Shown here: positions 50,182 to 60,000 of the stretch, one piece after another
Numbering within the stretch: position 1 is the stretch's first letter
How the letters are laid out: each line of letters opens with the position of its first letter
Source: an uncultured Clostridia bacterium
GTDB taxonomy: Bacteria > Bacillota > Clostridia > Christensenellales > Aristaeellaceae
Direction of reading: 5' to 3'
NCBI GenBank assembly: GCA_934643825.1
Contig: CAKUCW010000003.1
Span: 1-64,000 of the forward strand
Length of the DNA: 64,000 bases
Program-made: the position numbers and the translations under genes
Notes under the pieces: model-generated
Seen by the model: only the letters and a program-made list of their open reading frames with translations
Database searches by the model: none
Told to the model about the DNA's origin: nothing

Positions 50182-51537
50182 TTATCCCCACGCCTTTTTC
50201 AGCGCTTCCAGCCCCTGACGTATGGCTTCCTCGTCCATGCCGGAAAAGCCCAGCAAGACGACGCGGTTCGCCTCGCCCGTTCCCTGCATCACCGCGTAAT
50301 CGCACAGCCGCGTCAGGTGGACGCCTACCCGCTCTGCCAGCGGAATCAGCTCGCCTGCTGCCGCCCGTCCGCCCGCTTTGAGCAGCACGTGAAGCCCCGC
50401 GCCGCAGGGCGCGACTTCGCCCAGCTCCAGCTTTTTCGCCGTGTCGGTCAGCGTTTGCAGCCGCGCCCGATAGACGACGCGCATCCGCGCAATATGCCGC
50501 TCCAGATAGCCGCCTGCGATAAACTTACGCAGGGTTTCCTGTTCAAAGCCCGGAACGGTACACGCCGCGTGCATCGCCCGATAGCGCGGCACAAGCTCCA
50601 TCGGCAAAACCATGAAGCTCAGGCGCAGTCCCGGCGCAAGCGTCCGCGAAAACGTGTTCATATAGACGACCTGACTGCCGCCCTCCATCGCACGGAGAGC
50701 CGGCGCGTTGGCGCCGCTGAAGCGGAACTCGCTGTCGTAGTCGTCCTCCAGAATATAGCCACCGGTTTCCCGCGCCCAGCGAAGCAGCGCTTCGCGCTGA
50801 CCGGTCTGCATCTCCTCGCCGGTCGGGAACTGATGGGTCGGGGTGACATACGCCGCGCCCGCGCCGCCCGCATACAGCGACCGGATGTCGATCGCTCCAT
50901 CGCAAAGCGGCGTCGGCACAATCCGCGCACCGCTGGCGACCAGTATGCGCCGCACGCGGGAATAGCCGGGGTCTTCCACGGCAAAAAGGCGTTCGCGCCC
51001 GATGAGCGAAACGAGCGCGGAAACCAGCACCTCCGTTCCCGATCCCAGAACGATGGCGTCCGGAGAGACATCCACGCCGCGCATCCTGTGCAGATAGCCG
51101 GCAATCTCCCGGCGAAGCGCCGCGTCGCCCTGCGGGTCGCCGGAGAGCAGCAGGGTCGTGCTTTGCTCGCTGAGTACCTCGCGCATCAGCCGCGCCCACG
51201 TCGCGTAGGGAAAATGCCCCGCATCTGCCGCGCCCGTTCCGAAATTCCAGCGGACGGGCGGCTTTTCGGTTTGCTGTGTCTCTGCCGCCGCAAACGGCTG
51301 GCTGAGGGCATAGATGCCGCTTCTGGGGCGGCTTTCGCATCGCCCTTCGCTGATGAGCCGCGCATACGCCGCTTCAACCGTCGCCGTGCTGATGTTCAGA
51401 TGCGCCGCCAGCTCACGCTTGGAGGGCATGCGTTCGCCCGGGCGGATGCTGCCGCGTTCCATGTCCCCGCGCAAGGCGGTATACAGCTGCTCGGTCAGCG
51501 TCGTGCGGCTGCTTGGATCCAGATTGCAGGTGAACAT
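50182..51537 (-). CDS. MocR/GabR-type regulator (GntR HTH plus aminotransferase fold), Schiff-base Lys replaced
   Basis: This 451-residue protein has an N-terminal GntR winged helix (about 12-75: LYTALRGDMERGSIRPGERM, SKRELAAHLNISTATVEAAY) joined to a fold-type I aminotransferase domain (about 110-451). NPTHQFPTGEEMQ-like (TPTHQFPTGEEMQ) and EDDYDSEFRF are standard MocR motifs. The PLP-lysine motif, normally SK, reads NTFSRTLAPGLRLSFMV: the codon is CGG, an Arg. This would prevent an internal aldimine, so PLP sensing may be lost or altered. The gene starts 2 bases after the TetM-like gene ends. Confidence 0.85.
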   Translation of the reverse strand: MFTCNLDPSSRTTLTEQLYTALRGDMERGSIRPGERMPSKRELAAHLNISTATVEAAYARLISEGRCESRPRSGIYALSQPFAAAETQQTEKPPVRWNFGTGAADAGHFPYATWARLMREVLSEQSTTLLLSGDPQGDAALRREIAGYLHRMRGVDVSPDAIVLGSGTEVLVSALVSLIGRERLFAVEDPGYSRVRRILVASGARIVPTPLCDGAIDIRSLYAGGAGAAYVTPTHQFPTGEEMQTGQREALLRWARETGGYILEDDYDSEFRFSGANAPALRAMEGGSQVVYMNTFSRTLAPGLRLSFMVLPMELVPRYRAMHAACTVPGFEQETLRKFIAGGYLERHIARMRVVYRARLQTLTDTAKKLELGEVAPCGAGLHVLLKAGGRAAAGELIPLAERVGVHLTRLCDYAVMQGTGEANRVVLLGFSGMDEEAIRQGLEALKKAWG

Positions 51538-51539
51538 CG

Positions 51540-53483
51540 TTATCCTTCCACCTCACAGTGCGCCCATTCCCGTACATGATCCCACGCGACATAGAAGCCC
51601 GCGCCATGGCTGCAAAAAACGCTTCCCGGCGGGTTCTTTGTGTCGGCAAGCGGATCATATCCGCTCTTTTTGACGATTTCCTCTTGATTTCTGCATGGCT
51701 CATAACGCCAAAAGCCCGACATGAGCCGCCCGTGTCCTCTTGTGGACGCGGCGAACTTCGTCGGATAATCCCAAAACATCGCCGCCGTGCAGCTTCCCGT
51801 CAGCGTCACTTCATCTTCTTCCGTTTCCGGTGCATCCAGCTGTGCGCCGATGCGCAGAAGCTCCCCCGTCACGCGGCTGAGCGCTTCCAGCGGCATCGCC
51901 AACTCAAACCGCACGACCGGTTCGAGCAGCACATTGTCCGCCTGCATCAGCGCGTTGCGAATGGCGCGGCAGGTTGCTTCGCGGAAATCGCCGCCTTCCG
52001 TATGCTTGAGATGTGCGCGTCCCGCAATCAGGCGAATCCGCACATCCGTCAGCGGGCTTCCGGTCAGCACGCCGGGATGCGTCCGCTCAAAGACATGCGT
52101 TTCAATCAGCCTCTGCCAGTTGAAGTCGAGCGTATTGGGCGGGCAATCCGCCGAGAACGTGATGCCGCTCCCGCGCTCCCCCGGCTCAAGGCTCAGCCAC
52201 ACCTCCGCATAATGGCGCAGAGGCTCATAATGCCCGATGCCGATGACGGGCGCATCGATCGTCTCCTGATACAGCACATGCGGGGGAAGCATGCGAACCT
52301 CGTCGCCAAAGCGCGTCTTGAGCAGCGTTTCCAGAATTTCAATCTGTACCGCGCCCATCACGCCGACGGATACGCCGCCTTCTTCCGGCGTGACCGCCAG
52401 CAGCGGGTCTTCCTCCTCCAGCTCACGCAAATGGGCGAGCAGCGCCGTGATATCCAGCGGCGGCACGGGTTCCACCCTGACGCTCATCAGCGGCACAAGC
52501 TCCGCGCTGTCTTTTGTCAGCTCTGCGCCGATGCGTTCTCCGGGGCGGACATCCAGCCCCGCAACCGCCGCCGTCCTTCCGGCAGAAAGCTCGCCGAGCG
52601 TCGTCAGCTTGCCGCCCTGCGGCAGCATCAGCGCGGAAACCTTCTGCGTGCCGCGTGCCGTGTTGACCTCGTCCCGCACGCGCAGAACGCCCGCCGTCGC
52701 CTTGATATAGGCATAGCGGACGCCGCCGACGCGCCGCACGCGGTAGACCTGACCGGCAAACGGCAGACTTTCCCGGCTTGCCCAATCCGTTTTGCAGAGC
52801 GCGGCAATCGCCCGCATCAGTTCATCCACGCCCGTTCCCGTCAGCGCACTTCCCGCCAAAACGGGAAACAGCGCACCCTTTAAAAAAGCACGGTGCGCTC
52901 CATCCAGATAATCTTCTCTTTTTGCGCAATCGGAAAAATGCGCTTCCAAAAGCGCTTCATCCCTCGCGGCAAGCTCTTCTTTCAGCGCATCTGCGTCCGC
53001 GCCGGTCATCAGCACACAGTCGCCGCTGAGCAGCCGCTGCATCTGCGCCGTCACCCGCGCCGCATCCGCGCCTTCCCGGTCGGTCTTGTTGAGAAAGATG
53101 AGCGTGGGAATGCGCTTCTTTCTGAGCAGTTTGAAGAGCGTCACCGTGTGGCTCTGCACGCCCTCCACGCAGGACACGACCAGCAGCGCCGCATCCAGCA
53201 CACAGAGCGCACGCTCCATTTCGCCGGAAAAATCGACATGCCCCGGCGTGTCCATCAGCGTGACAAAGAGCGGCTCTTTGCTGTCTGTATGCCACTCAAG
53301 CGCAGCCTGTTCGGTAAAAACCGTAATGCCTCGTGCGCGTTCCATCGGATCATCATCCATAAACGCGTCGCCGTGGTCTACGCGTCCGCAGGTTCTGATC
53401 ACGCCCGAGCGGCAGAGCATCTGCTCGCAAAGGGTCGTCTTGCCCGCATCAACGTGCGCCGTCACGCCAAGGGTCAGGTTCAT
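51540..53483 (-). CDS. TetM/EF-G-like translation GTPase
   Basis: This 647-residue translational GTPase resembles ribosomal-protection proteins (TetM/TetO). G1 is AHVDAGKTTL, G2 GDAFMDDDPMERARGITV, G3 DTPGHVDF, and G4 NKTDREGA. Domains II to V follow, with DVRIRLIAGRAHLKHTEGGDFREATCRA in domain IV. It is somewhat divergent, and the loop that removes tetracycline cannot be verified by eye. Many Clostridia carry such Tet-like GTPases without resistance. It overlaps trmD by 4 nt (ATGA) in a housekeeping operon. Confidence 0.88.
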   Translation of the reverse strand: MNLTLGVTAHVDAGKTTLCEQMLCRSGVIRTCGRVDHGDAFMDDDPMERARGITVFTEQAALEWHTDSKEPLFVTLMDTPGHVDFSGEMERALCVLDAALLVVSCVEGVQSHTVTLFKLLRKKRIPTLIFLNKTDREGADAARVTAQMQRLLSGDCVLMTGADADALKEELAARDEALLEAHFSDCAKREDYLDGAHRAFLKGALFPVLAGSALTGTGVDELMRAIAALCKTDWASRESLPFAGQVYRVRRVGGVRYAYIKATAGVLRVRDEVNTARGTQKVSALMLPQGGKLTTLGELSAGRTAAVAGLDVRPGERIGAELTKDSAELVPLMSVRVEPVPPLDITALLAHLRELEEEDPLLAVTPEEGGVSVGVMGAVQIEILETLLKTRFGDEVRMLPPHVLYQETIDAPVIGIGHYEPLRHYAEVWLSLEPGERGSGITFSADCPPNTLDFNWQRLIETHVFERTHPGVLTGSPLTDVRIRLIAGRAHLKHTEGGDFREATCRAIRNALMQADNVLLEPVVRFELAMPLEALSRVTGELLRIGAQLDAPETEEDEVTLTGSCTAAMFWDYPTKFAASTRGHGRLMSGFWRYEPCRNQEEIVKKSGYDPLADTKNPPGSVFCSHGAGFYVAWDHVREWAHCEVEG

Positions 53484-54274
53484 GTCGTTTCCTCCGCCGG
53501 TTCGCTGTCCTGCTTTGCGTTTTCGTCCTCTTCGCGTATCCTTTCAAGAACCGCGTTCACAACCTTTTGCTCATGGCGGGTGAACTTGCGCCCCTTCAGA
53601 TACGCCTGCGCCATCTCCGGTCTGCGCCGCAGGGTGATATACAGCGATTCGCTCATCTGCCAATCGACAATATGCGCATGGTTGCCGTTGAGCAGCGGTT
53701 CCGGAACGGTCATCCCTTCAAATTCACGCGGGCGGGTATACTGCGGATATTCCAGCAGACCGGAGGAAAAGCTCTCCGTCTGTGCGCTTTCCTCGCATCC
53801 CAGCACGCCGGGAACCAGCCGCGCCACGCAATCCACCAGCACCATCGCCCCCAGCTCGCCGCCGGTCAGCACATAATCGCCGATGGAAATCTCTTCATCG
53901 ATGCACAAATCGAGCGCCCGCTGATCCACGCCCTCGTAATGCCCGCAGAGCAGAATCAGTTCATCCTCTTGGGCAAGCTCTTCCGCCTTCTTCTGCGTCA
54001 GCGTTTCTCCCCGCGGGGAAAGGTAGATGCGGCGCACGTTCTTTTTGTCGCCCTGCACATCGCGCACGGCGTCCACGATTGGCTGCGCCAGCATGACCAT
54101 GCCCGCGCCGCCGCCAAAGGGCGCGTCGTCCGTGTTATGGTGCTTGTTTTTTGAATAAGCGCGGATATCGACCTCGCGGATCTCCATCAGCCCGGCTTTC
54201 TCCGCACGCCCCAATATGCTGGTATGCAGCGGCGTGAACATTTCCGGAAACGTCGTCAGGATGGTGATCTTCAT
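53480..54274 (-). CDS. trmD: tRNA (guanine-N1)-methyltransferase
   Basis: TrmD methylates N1 of G37 in tRNAs next to the anticodon and prevents frameshifting. The 264-residue protein shows ILTTFPEMFTPLHTSILGRA, the DDAPFGGGAGMVM motif (family signature), LLCGHYEGVDQRAL, EISIGDYVLTGGELGAMV (trefoil-knot SAM site) and EYPQYTRPREFEGM. It overlaps the genes on both sides by 4 nt. Usually trmD is beside rimM, rpsP and rplS; none of these is here, and an unknown protein takes the place of rimM. Confidence 0.97.
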   Translation of the reverse strand: MKITILTTFPEMFTPLHTSILGRAEKAGLMEIREVDIRAYSKNKHHNTDDAPFGGGAGMVMLAQPIVDAVRDVQGDKKNVRRIYLSPRGETLTQKKAEELAQEDELILLCGHYEGVDQRALDLCIDEEISIGDYVLTGGELGAMVLVDCVARLVPGVLGCEESAQTESFSSGLLEYPQYTRPREFEGMTVPEPLLNGNHAHIVDWQMSESLYITLRRRPEMAQAYLKGRKFTRHEQKVVNAVLERIREEDENAKQDSEPAEETT

Positions 54275-54870
54275 GGTTCCTCCGTCTTGTTCTCCGTCGA
54301 AAGGAGCGTCATTTCCTGCTTTGCCATCTCTTCCAGCACGGCATACATCTTCTCTTCCTGCGTCGCGATTTCCAGAATCTCAATCTCGCGCAGGGTAAAG
54401 GTTTCTTCCTCCGCCTCGCGTCCGAAGAAATCCATCAGGCGCAGCTTGAGCCTCAGCCCGTTCGCCTCCACCACTCTGCCGGTAACCATATCGTCGCCCA
54501 TGATGACGGAAACGATATCCCCGCGCTCCTTGCACGCCAGCAGCACGCTGAGCATCAGGTCGGTATCCTCGGCGGGCGCCTGCGTAAAAAAGCAGCGGTG
54601 GTGCTGCTTGTGGTACGCCATCAGCATCGCCAGCCGCTGTTCATATTCCTCGCCCGCAAGCACCTGAATGACGTCCTGATTGCGGCGCACGCGCCAGCCG
54701 TCAATCTGCCCCCACGGGGACAGATCACACATCAGCACATGCTGTCCGTCCACCGCTTCCACAAAGCCCGCGGAGAATCCTTCCGGATCCTCCGGATCGG
54801 TATAGACGGACGCCAGCGCCCCCTGCGCCGCCAGTATCCTGAGCAAATATACCATATAACCGTTGGTCAT
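54271..54870 (-). CDS. Unknown protein translationally coupled to trmD
   Basis: This is a 199-residue protein I do not recognise. It contains two similar strand-rich modules: FSAGFVEAVDGQHVLMCDLSP with GWRVRRNQDVIQVLAG (about 30-75), and IVSVIMGDDMVTGRVVEANG with LRLKLRLMDFFG and FTLREIEILEIA (about 115-170). Both have the curve of a small Sm-like or SH3-like barrel, suggesting an RNA- or ribosome-interacting protein. It is not RimM, whose IGKIVKPHG-type start is absent. It overlaps trmD by 4 nt (ATGA). Function is open. Confidence 0.6.
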   Translation of the reverse strand: MTNGYMVYLLRILAAQGALASVYTDPEDPEGFSAGFVEAVDGQHVLMCDLSPWGQIDGWRVRRNQDVIQVLAGEEYEQRLAMLMAYHKQHHRCFFTQAPAEDTDLMLSVLLACKERGDIVSVIMGDDMVTGRVVEANGLRLKLRLMDFFGREAEEETFTLREIEILEIATQEEKMYAVLEEMAKQEMTLLSTENKTEEP

Positions 54871-54890
54871 AGTCTACCCTTTCAAAACCC

Positions 54891-56159
54891 TTAATACCGT
54901 CTCATCGGCAGATAGAACCGTCTGTTTCCCCAGATATCCACGATCATCACGCAGGGTTCGCCCGCGCAGACGGGCATTTCCAGCGTTGCCGCCAACGCGG
55001 GCGTCGCAACGCTCCTCGCACTCAGGGCGCACCGCCTGTATACATCGCCCTGCACAAAGCCGCAGCTCCACTGATCGACGGCGTCCATTCCGTTGATGCC
55101 CGCCGCCTGCGCCTTTTCGCTTTCAAAGCTGATGAGCCGAACCGTATAGGACGTAATGGCAGGGAAAACCTCCGCTTCCACGCGGCAGTCGTCCTCGCCG
55201 CACGGCGCTTCAACCTCAAACGCATAATCCAGCGCCTGCCCCGCCGTGCCTTGGGAAAGACGCTTGCCCGCCGTCGCAATGGCGAGCGAACTTTGGTCTA
55301 CGCAGAGAAAACGCCTGCCCAGATTCGCCGCCGCAACCGCCGACGTTCCGCTTCCCGCGAACAGGTCGCAGATGAGGTCGTCCTCCTGAGAGGAACAGCT
55401 CACGATGCGCTCAAGCAGCTTCAGCGGCTTCTGCGTTTCGTATCCGGTGCGCTGAGGATCCTTCTGCTGCAAATGGCTGATATCGTCCCAAACATCGCCG
55501 GGATAGGCAGGCTCATCGTCATAATAGCGATATTCCTTGCCGCCGGATACGATCGAGCGATAACTGCGTCCGTTTTCATCCACAGCGCGGCGCATGTGGT
55601 TGCTTCTGGATTCATTCCGCGCAACCGGCACCGCCTTGAGGTTGAAGTAATACGACTTGGATCGGGCATAGAACAAAATCACGTCATGCTTGCGCGGGAA
55701 GTAGCTCCGTGCGCGTCCGCCCGTCTGATAGCTCCAGATGATCTCGTTGAGGAAATTATTTTCACCGAAAACCTCATCCATCAGCAGCCGCAGATGCGCA
55801 TACATCCGGCTGTCGATATGCAGGAAGATGGTTCCCTCTTTTTTGAGCAGCTCCCTGGACAACGTCAGCGTCTCGCGCATCATCGTCAGATAGTGGCTGC
55901 GATCCTCCCATCGATCGTCATAGGCAGGCAGATTCAGGCTCGGCGAACCGGTGCGGTATCCCTTTTCGCCCACGCGTGCCTTCATCTCAAACTGTTTTCC
56001 CGTGTTAAACGGCGGATCCAGATAAATCGTTTGAACCTGACCTTTGAACCGAGCCAGAAGCTTTTGACCGTCTTCCGGCATTTTCGCCTGTATCAGCGTA
56101 CCCCTGCTTTCCCGGCAAGCATGCCTTTCTGCGGCGCAATGGATATATGTGCAGGGCAT
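54891..56159 (-). CDS. DNA (adenine-N6 or cytosine-N4) methyltransferase, beta class
   Basis: This 422-residue DNA methyltransferase has the catalytic motif IV DPPFNTGKQF near residue 48, followed by a target-recognition region (about 120-220) and then the SAM-binding motif I DLFAGSGTSAVAA near 265, the IV-TRD-I order of the beta class. ETQKPLKLLERIV (motif X) lies between. A roughly 130-residue C-terminal extension with DIWGNRRFYLPMRRY is unusual. The ATG at 56,159 is chosen, preceded by AAGGTGG; a GTG three codons upstream has no ribosome site. No restriction endonuclease is adjacent, so it looks orphan. Its promoter is at 56,251. Confidence 0.85.
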   Translation of the reverse strand: MPCTYIHCAAERHACRESRGTLIQAKMPEDGQKLLARFKGQVQTIYLDPPFNTGKQFEMKARVGEKGYRTGSPSLNLPAYDDRWEDRSHYLTMMRETLTLSRELLKKEGTIFLHIDSRMYAHLRLLMDEVFGENNFLNEIIWSYQTGGRARSYFPRKHDVILFYARSKSYYFNLKAVPVARNESRSNHMRRAVDENGRSYRSIVSGGKEYRYYDDEPAYPGDVWDDISHLQQKDPQRTGYETQKPLKLLERIVSCSSQEDDLICDLFAGSGTSAVAAANLGRRFLCVDQSSLAIATAGKRLSQGTAGQALDYAFEVEAPCGEDDCRVEAEVFPAITSYTVRLISFESEKAQAAGINGMDAVDQWSCGFVQGDVYRRCALSARSVATPALAATLEMPVCAGEPCVMIVDIWGNRRFYLPMRRY

Positions 56160-56250
56160 AGCCTCCACCTTCCTTAATCGCGATAACGCGTAGCTTTCTT
56201 CTGAATGGTATACGATGTGCCTGATTCACAGACACGTTCCCTAATATAGT

Positions 56251-56279
56251 ATTATACTGTGTTTTTCCTTTTTTTACAA
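56251..56279 (-). promoter_or_regulatory. Promoter of the DNA methyltransferase gene
   Basis: On the minus strand TTGTAA-N17-TATAAT, with the -10 about 90 bases upstream of the ATG. Confidence 0.6.
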
Positions 56280-56368
56280 GAGGCGGCAACGAATGCCATG
56301 CGGGTTTTGTGGACACGAGGCTAACCCTTTTTGACACCAATGTCCCCTTCGAACGCCCATGCCGCATC

Positions 56369-56397
56369 TTGCGCCGCATCAGGCAGCGTGTTATAAT
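56369..56397 (+). promoter_or_regulatory. Promoter of the Cys-cluster protein gene
   Basis: TTGCGC-N17-TATAAT. The 140-base leader contains a family A fragment (GGAGGCTTTGCCCC, CCCGGCAGGGAACC) near 56,440-56,475 and then AAGGAGG before the ATG. Confidence 0.55.
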
Positions 56398-56539
56398 ATA
56401 TTTTTAGGCTTAGATTGTCATTGTTTTAAAGGTTGACACTCGGAGGCTTTGCCCCTGCTCCCGGCAGGGAACCTCTTTTCCTGCACCTGTTTCGCTGTCA
56501 GGCGCTGTTTTTTCAATGCACGCCCAAGGAGGTCTTTTC

Positions 56540-57016
56540 ATGTCAAACGCCATTCTCCGCGCCCGCGAGCTGCTGGGCGACCTCACGCCGCTGAAAACCG
56601 ACTGCGGACGCCTGTGCGGCGGCGCATGCTGTCAGGGCGATGAGCAAACGGGCATGCTGCTCTTTCCCGGTGAAGAGCGCAGCTTTGAAAACTGCGATTT
56701 CGGGCATGTGATTCCGGCGAACTTCTCCCTCGCCGGCAGAGACGTGCAGCTCTTTGTCTGCTCCGGGCATTGCCGCCGCGAAAGCCGCCCGCTCGCCTGC
56801 CGCCTGTTCCCGCTCTTCCTTCGTTTCCGCAAGGATGGCTCGACACGCATCCGCATGGATCCCCGCGCTTTCAGCGTCTGTCCCTTGTGCGATTACGGGA
56901 TGGATGCGCTGCACGACGCGTTCATTTCCGCTGCACGATGCGCCTACGACGCGCTGCTGGAAGACGCCGACTGTGCGGCGTTCCTCAAAGCGCTGGATGA
57001 CGAACTGCGGCTTTAA
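56540..57016 (+). CDS. YkgJ-like cysteine-cluster protein
   Basis: This 158-residue protein has the Zn/Fe-chelating cysteine pattern of the YkgJ/UPF0153 group: DCGRLCGGACCQGD near residue 20, then CSGHCRRESRPLACRLFPLF near 75 and CPLCDYG near 120. The R-P-x-x-C-R-x-F-P element is diagnostic. Metal or iron-sulfur binding is likely, function unknown. The ATG at 56,540 follows AAGGAGGTCTTTTC; a start eight codons upstream lacks a ribosome site. Its end is 8 bases from the convergent lipoprotein gene. Confidence 0.8.
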   Translation: MSNAILRARELLGDLTPLKTDCGRLCGGACCQGDEQTGMLLFPGEERSFENCDFGHVIPANFSLAGRDVQLFVCSGHCRRESRPLACRLFPLFLRFRKDGSTRIRMDPRAFSVCPLCDYGMDALHDAFISAARCAYDALLEDADCAAFLKALDDELRL

Positions 57017-57024
57017 TCGCTTAT

Positions 57025-60000
57025 TTACAGCACAACGCTTGCCGTATAGCCGCCCGACGTTCCCAAATAGAGCGTGCCGTTGGCGATGGACGCCGATTCA
57101 TACGCGGCGTTCAGAAGCGTCGTCGCGTTTTCGCCGTTCACATCGCAGGTCATCACGCCTTTGTTCGTCAGTTCAATAACCTTTTGCCCATAAACGAGCA
57201 GACAGGTCGCCCCGTCGCGCCGAATGGTCGCGCTCTGCCCGTTCATCACGCGGACGATCGAGCCGCCCGAGCGCACCAACAACGCCTGACCGCACTGAAC
57301 CGCCTGATCCGCCGCGCCGCTGTAAAGCGTCGTCTGCTGTCCCGTCGTGATGGAGAAGGATACCACGCCGTCCTGCGTGACGCAGAGCAGCGCATTCCCC
57401 TGCACATCGAGCGAAAAATCGCTGACGCCGGTCATCAGCTCGCTTTCTTCTCCGGAAAGCGTACGCTCCTTGAGCGCCGCGTTCGCATCCAAAATATACA
57501 TCACGCCGTCATGCAGCGCAAATTTTAAGACGATGCCCGCACGCAGAAGCACTTCGCGGTTTCCGCTCTGCGTGTTCAGCCGAATGACGCAGTCCTCTCC
57601 CCCGTCGCTGGCGACATAGTAAAGCTTTCCGTTCGTCAGATGCAGAAAGCGCGGCACATCGCGTGAAAGCAGGCTTGCGGACGCGCCGTTATAGGGACGC
57701 TTGACCAGCATGCCGCCCTGCGCGGCGTCCGCACCGTACAGCGCGTTTCTGTCGCTGACAACGATGCCGCCGCCCGCCAGACTCGCCTGATATGCACCGT
57801 TCAGGCGGTATTCCTCGTTCTGCCGACCGCTGTTGTCCGCAGACTGGTGCGCAACCTGCGCCGTGACCGCGCTGCTGGCATACAGTCTGGATTGTGTGCC
57901 GCTGCCCGCCGCGCCGTCTGCCGTCAAGCCGTTCGCCTGCTGAAACTGGCGGACGGCTTGTTCTGTTGCGCTGTCATAAACGCCGCTTACAAAAGAGGCG
58001 GACAGGTAGCCCAGTGCCGCCAGCCGGCTTTGCACCTGTCTTACCTGTTCGCCGCTCATGCCCGCCGTCAGCACGTCGGATACCACGACGGTATCCGATG
58101 CGCTGCTCAGCTTGTCTCCGACGCGCACGCCGTTGGCATCCAGCGCGTCGTTTGAATAGATCAGTTTGAGGGACTGCGGACCTGCCGCGCCATCCACCTT
58201 CAGGTTGTTCATTCTCTGGAAAGCCTTGGTCGCGTCAACGGTCGTCTGTCTGAATCTGCCGTTCACTTCTTTGCTGTTCAGATAGCCCAGCTCGGCGAGC
58301 CGCGCCTGATACTGGCGGACGTTTGCGCCCTCGCTCTCCCACTGGATGACCGTGGTCGTATCCGGAACGCTGGTCGGCTCAACGTAGTTTCCGCCGGTGC
58401 CGCCCGTGCTTTCCGAACCGGATGCGCCGAAATACGCGCTGTAAGAAACCGCGCTGCCGCTGTACAAAACAGAGAGCGTTCCAGTGCCCGCGATTCCGTC
58501 CGCCGTGAGGCCATTTGCCTCCTGAAAGAGCTTGACCGCCCGTTCCGTACCCGAGCCGAACTGCCCGTCCGGCGTGCTGCTCAGATAGCCCAGCGAAACC
58601 AGATACCGCTGCATAATCTGCACCTGATCGCTCTTGTCGCCGCGGCGCAGAACCGTATAGCTTCCGGAGGGAACGCTGCTGTCGTCGTCGTCATCCGGAA
58701 TCGGCGTGATATCCGGCTCGACATAGCCGCTGCTTCCCGCGGAAACGGCGCCGGAGCTGTTCAGCTTGTTCATCGTGCCCTTGCCCGCGATGCCGTCCGC
58801 GCCCAAGCCGTTGGCACGTTGGAACGCCATAACTGCCGTGGTCGTTTCGCTTCCGAATCGTCCGTCGATTCGCCCGCTGTAATAGCCCAGCTCAAAAAGC
58901 CGCGCCTGAAGGTTGTATACGCCCTCGCCGCTGTCGCCTTCGCGCAGGGTGCCGTTCGTGCTCGGCGCCGCCGTCGCGGTCGCCGCCTTGCAGCTGCCGC
59001 TGAGCTTTTTGAGCGTTGTCGCGCCCGCCGTGCCGTCCGCTGTCAGGTTGTTGTTTCTCTGGAAAGCCGTCAGTGCGGTCTGCGTTTCCGTTCCGAATAC
59101 GCCGTCCGCGACGCCGCTGAGGTAATTCAGCTCAATCAGCCGTTCCTGCAAGGCATAAACGTCGTTGCCCGTCATGCCGACGGTCAGCGTGCGCGTCTGA
59201 TCCGGGTTGGCGGTCGTCACAGGGCTGGCGGCATATTTCGCATTGGCGGAATAGAGCTTCGTCTGCGTTGCACTGCCCGCCTGTCCATCGGCGCTCAGCC
59301 CGTTCGCCCGCTGGAATGCCTTGACCGCCGACGCCGTCGTCGAGCCGTAAATGCCGTCCACGCCGCCGGAATAGTAGCCCAGCTCTGCCAGACGTCCCTG
59401 CAATTTGCGAACTTCCAGCCCGGATGCGCCGCTCTTGAGCAGCACATAGGTGTTTTCCACCGTGCTTGCGCTGACCGTTTTGGGCTGTGCGGAGGAAGAA
59501 TAGAGCTTATCCTGCGTCGCACGCCCCGCAATGCCGTCCGCCGTCAAGCCGTTTCGGCTCTGGAACTCGGTCACGGCGCTCTGCGTCGCGGTCGAGTATT
59601 TGCCGTCCACCATACCGGAATAATAGCCCAGCTCAACCAGACGCGCCTGCAAATCGCTGACATCGTTGCCCGTCGAGCCGACGCGCAGGACGGGATAACC
59701 CGCATTGTAATCCTGCGTAGAGGTCGCCCAGCTCTGCGCACCGGGCGCAGCGGTTGCAGCCGTGCGCGGCGTAGTCGTCGGCAGGCTTCCGCTCGACCAA
59801 TCTTCCCATGTGCTTTGGTCGCTGGCGCTCCAAGTATCCGGCGTGGGCGTCGGCGTCGCCTTCGGCGCAGGCGTCGGCGTGCTCGTCGGCAGGGACTGCA
59901 CCGTACCGAACGGAACCGTTCCGTTGGAGATTTCAAGCGGATCGAGCGTCGGGTCGGGCTGAATGAAGCAGCCCGTCATCGTCGCCAGCATTCCCGCCAG

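Noticed and set aside
51540..53483. Tetracycline resistance gene
   Set aside because: It is TetM-like, but sits in a housekeeping operon and is divergent; resistance cannot be claimed from sequence.
54271..54870. Calling this gene rimM because it precedes trmD
   Set aside because: RimM's start (IGKIVKPHG-like) and PRC-barrel signature are absent; the fold looks different.
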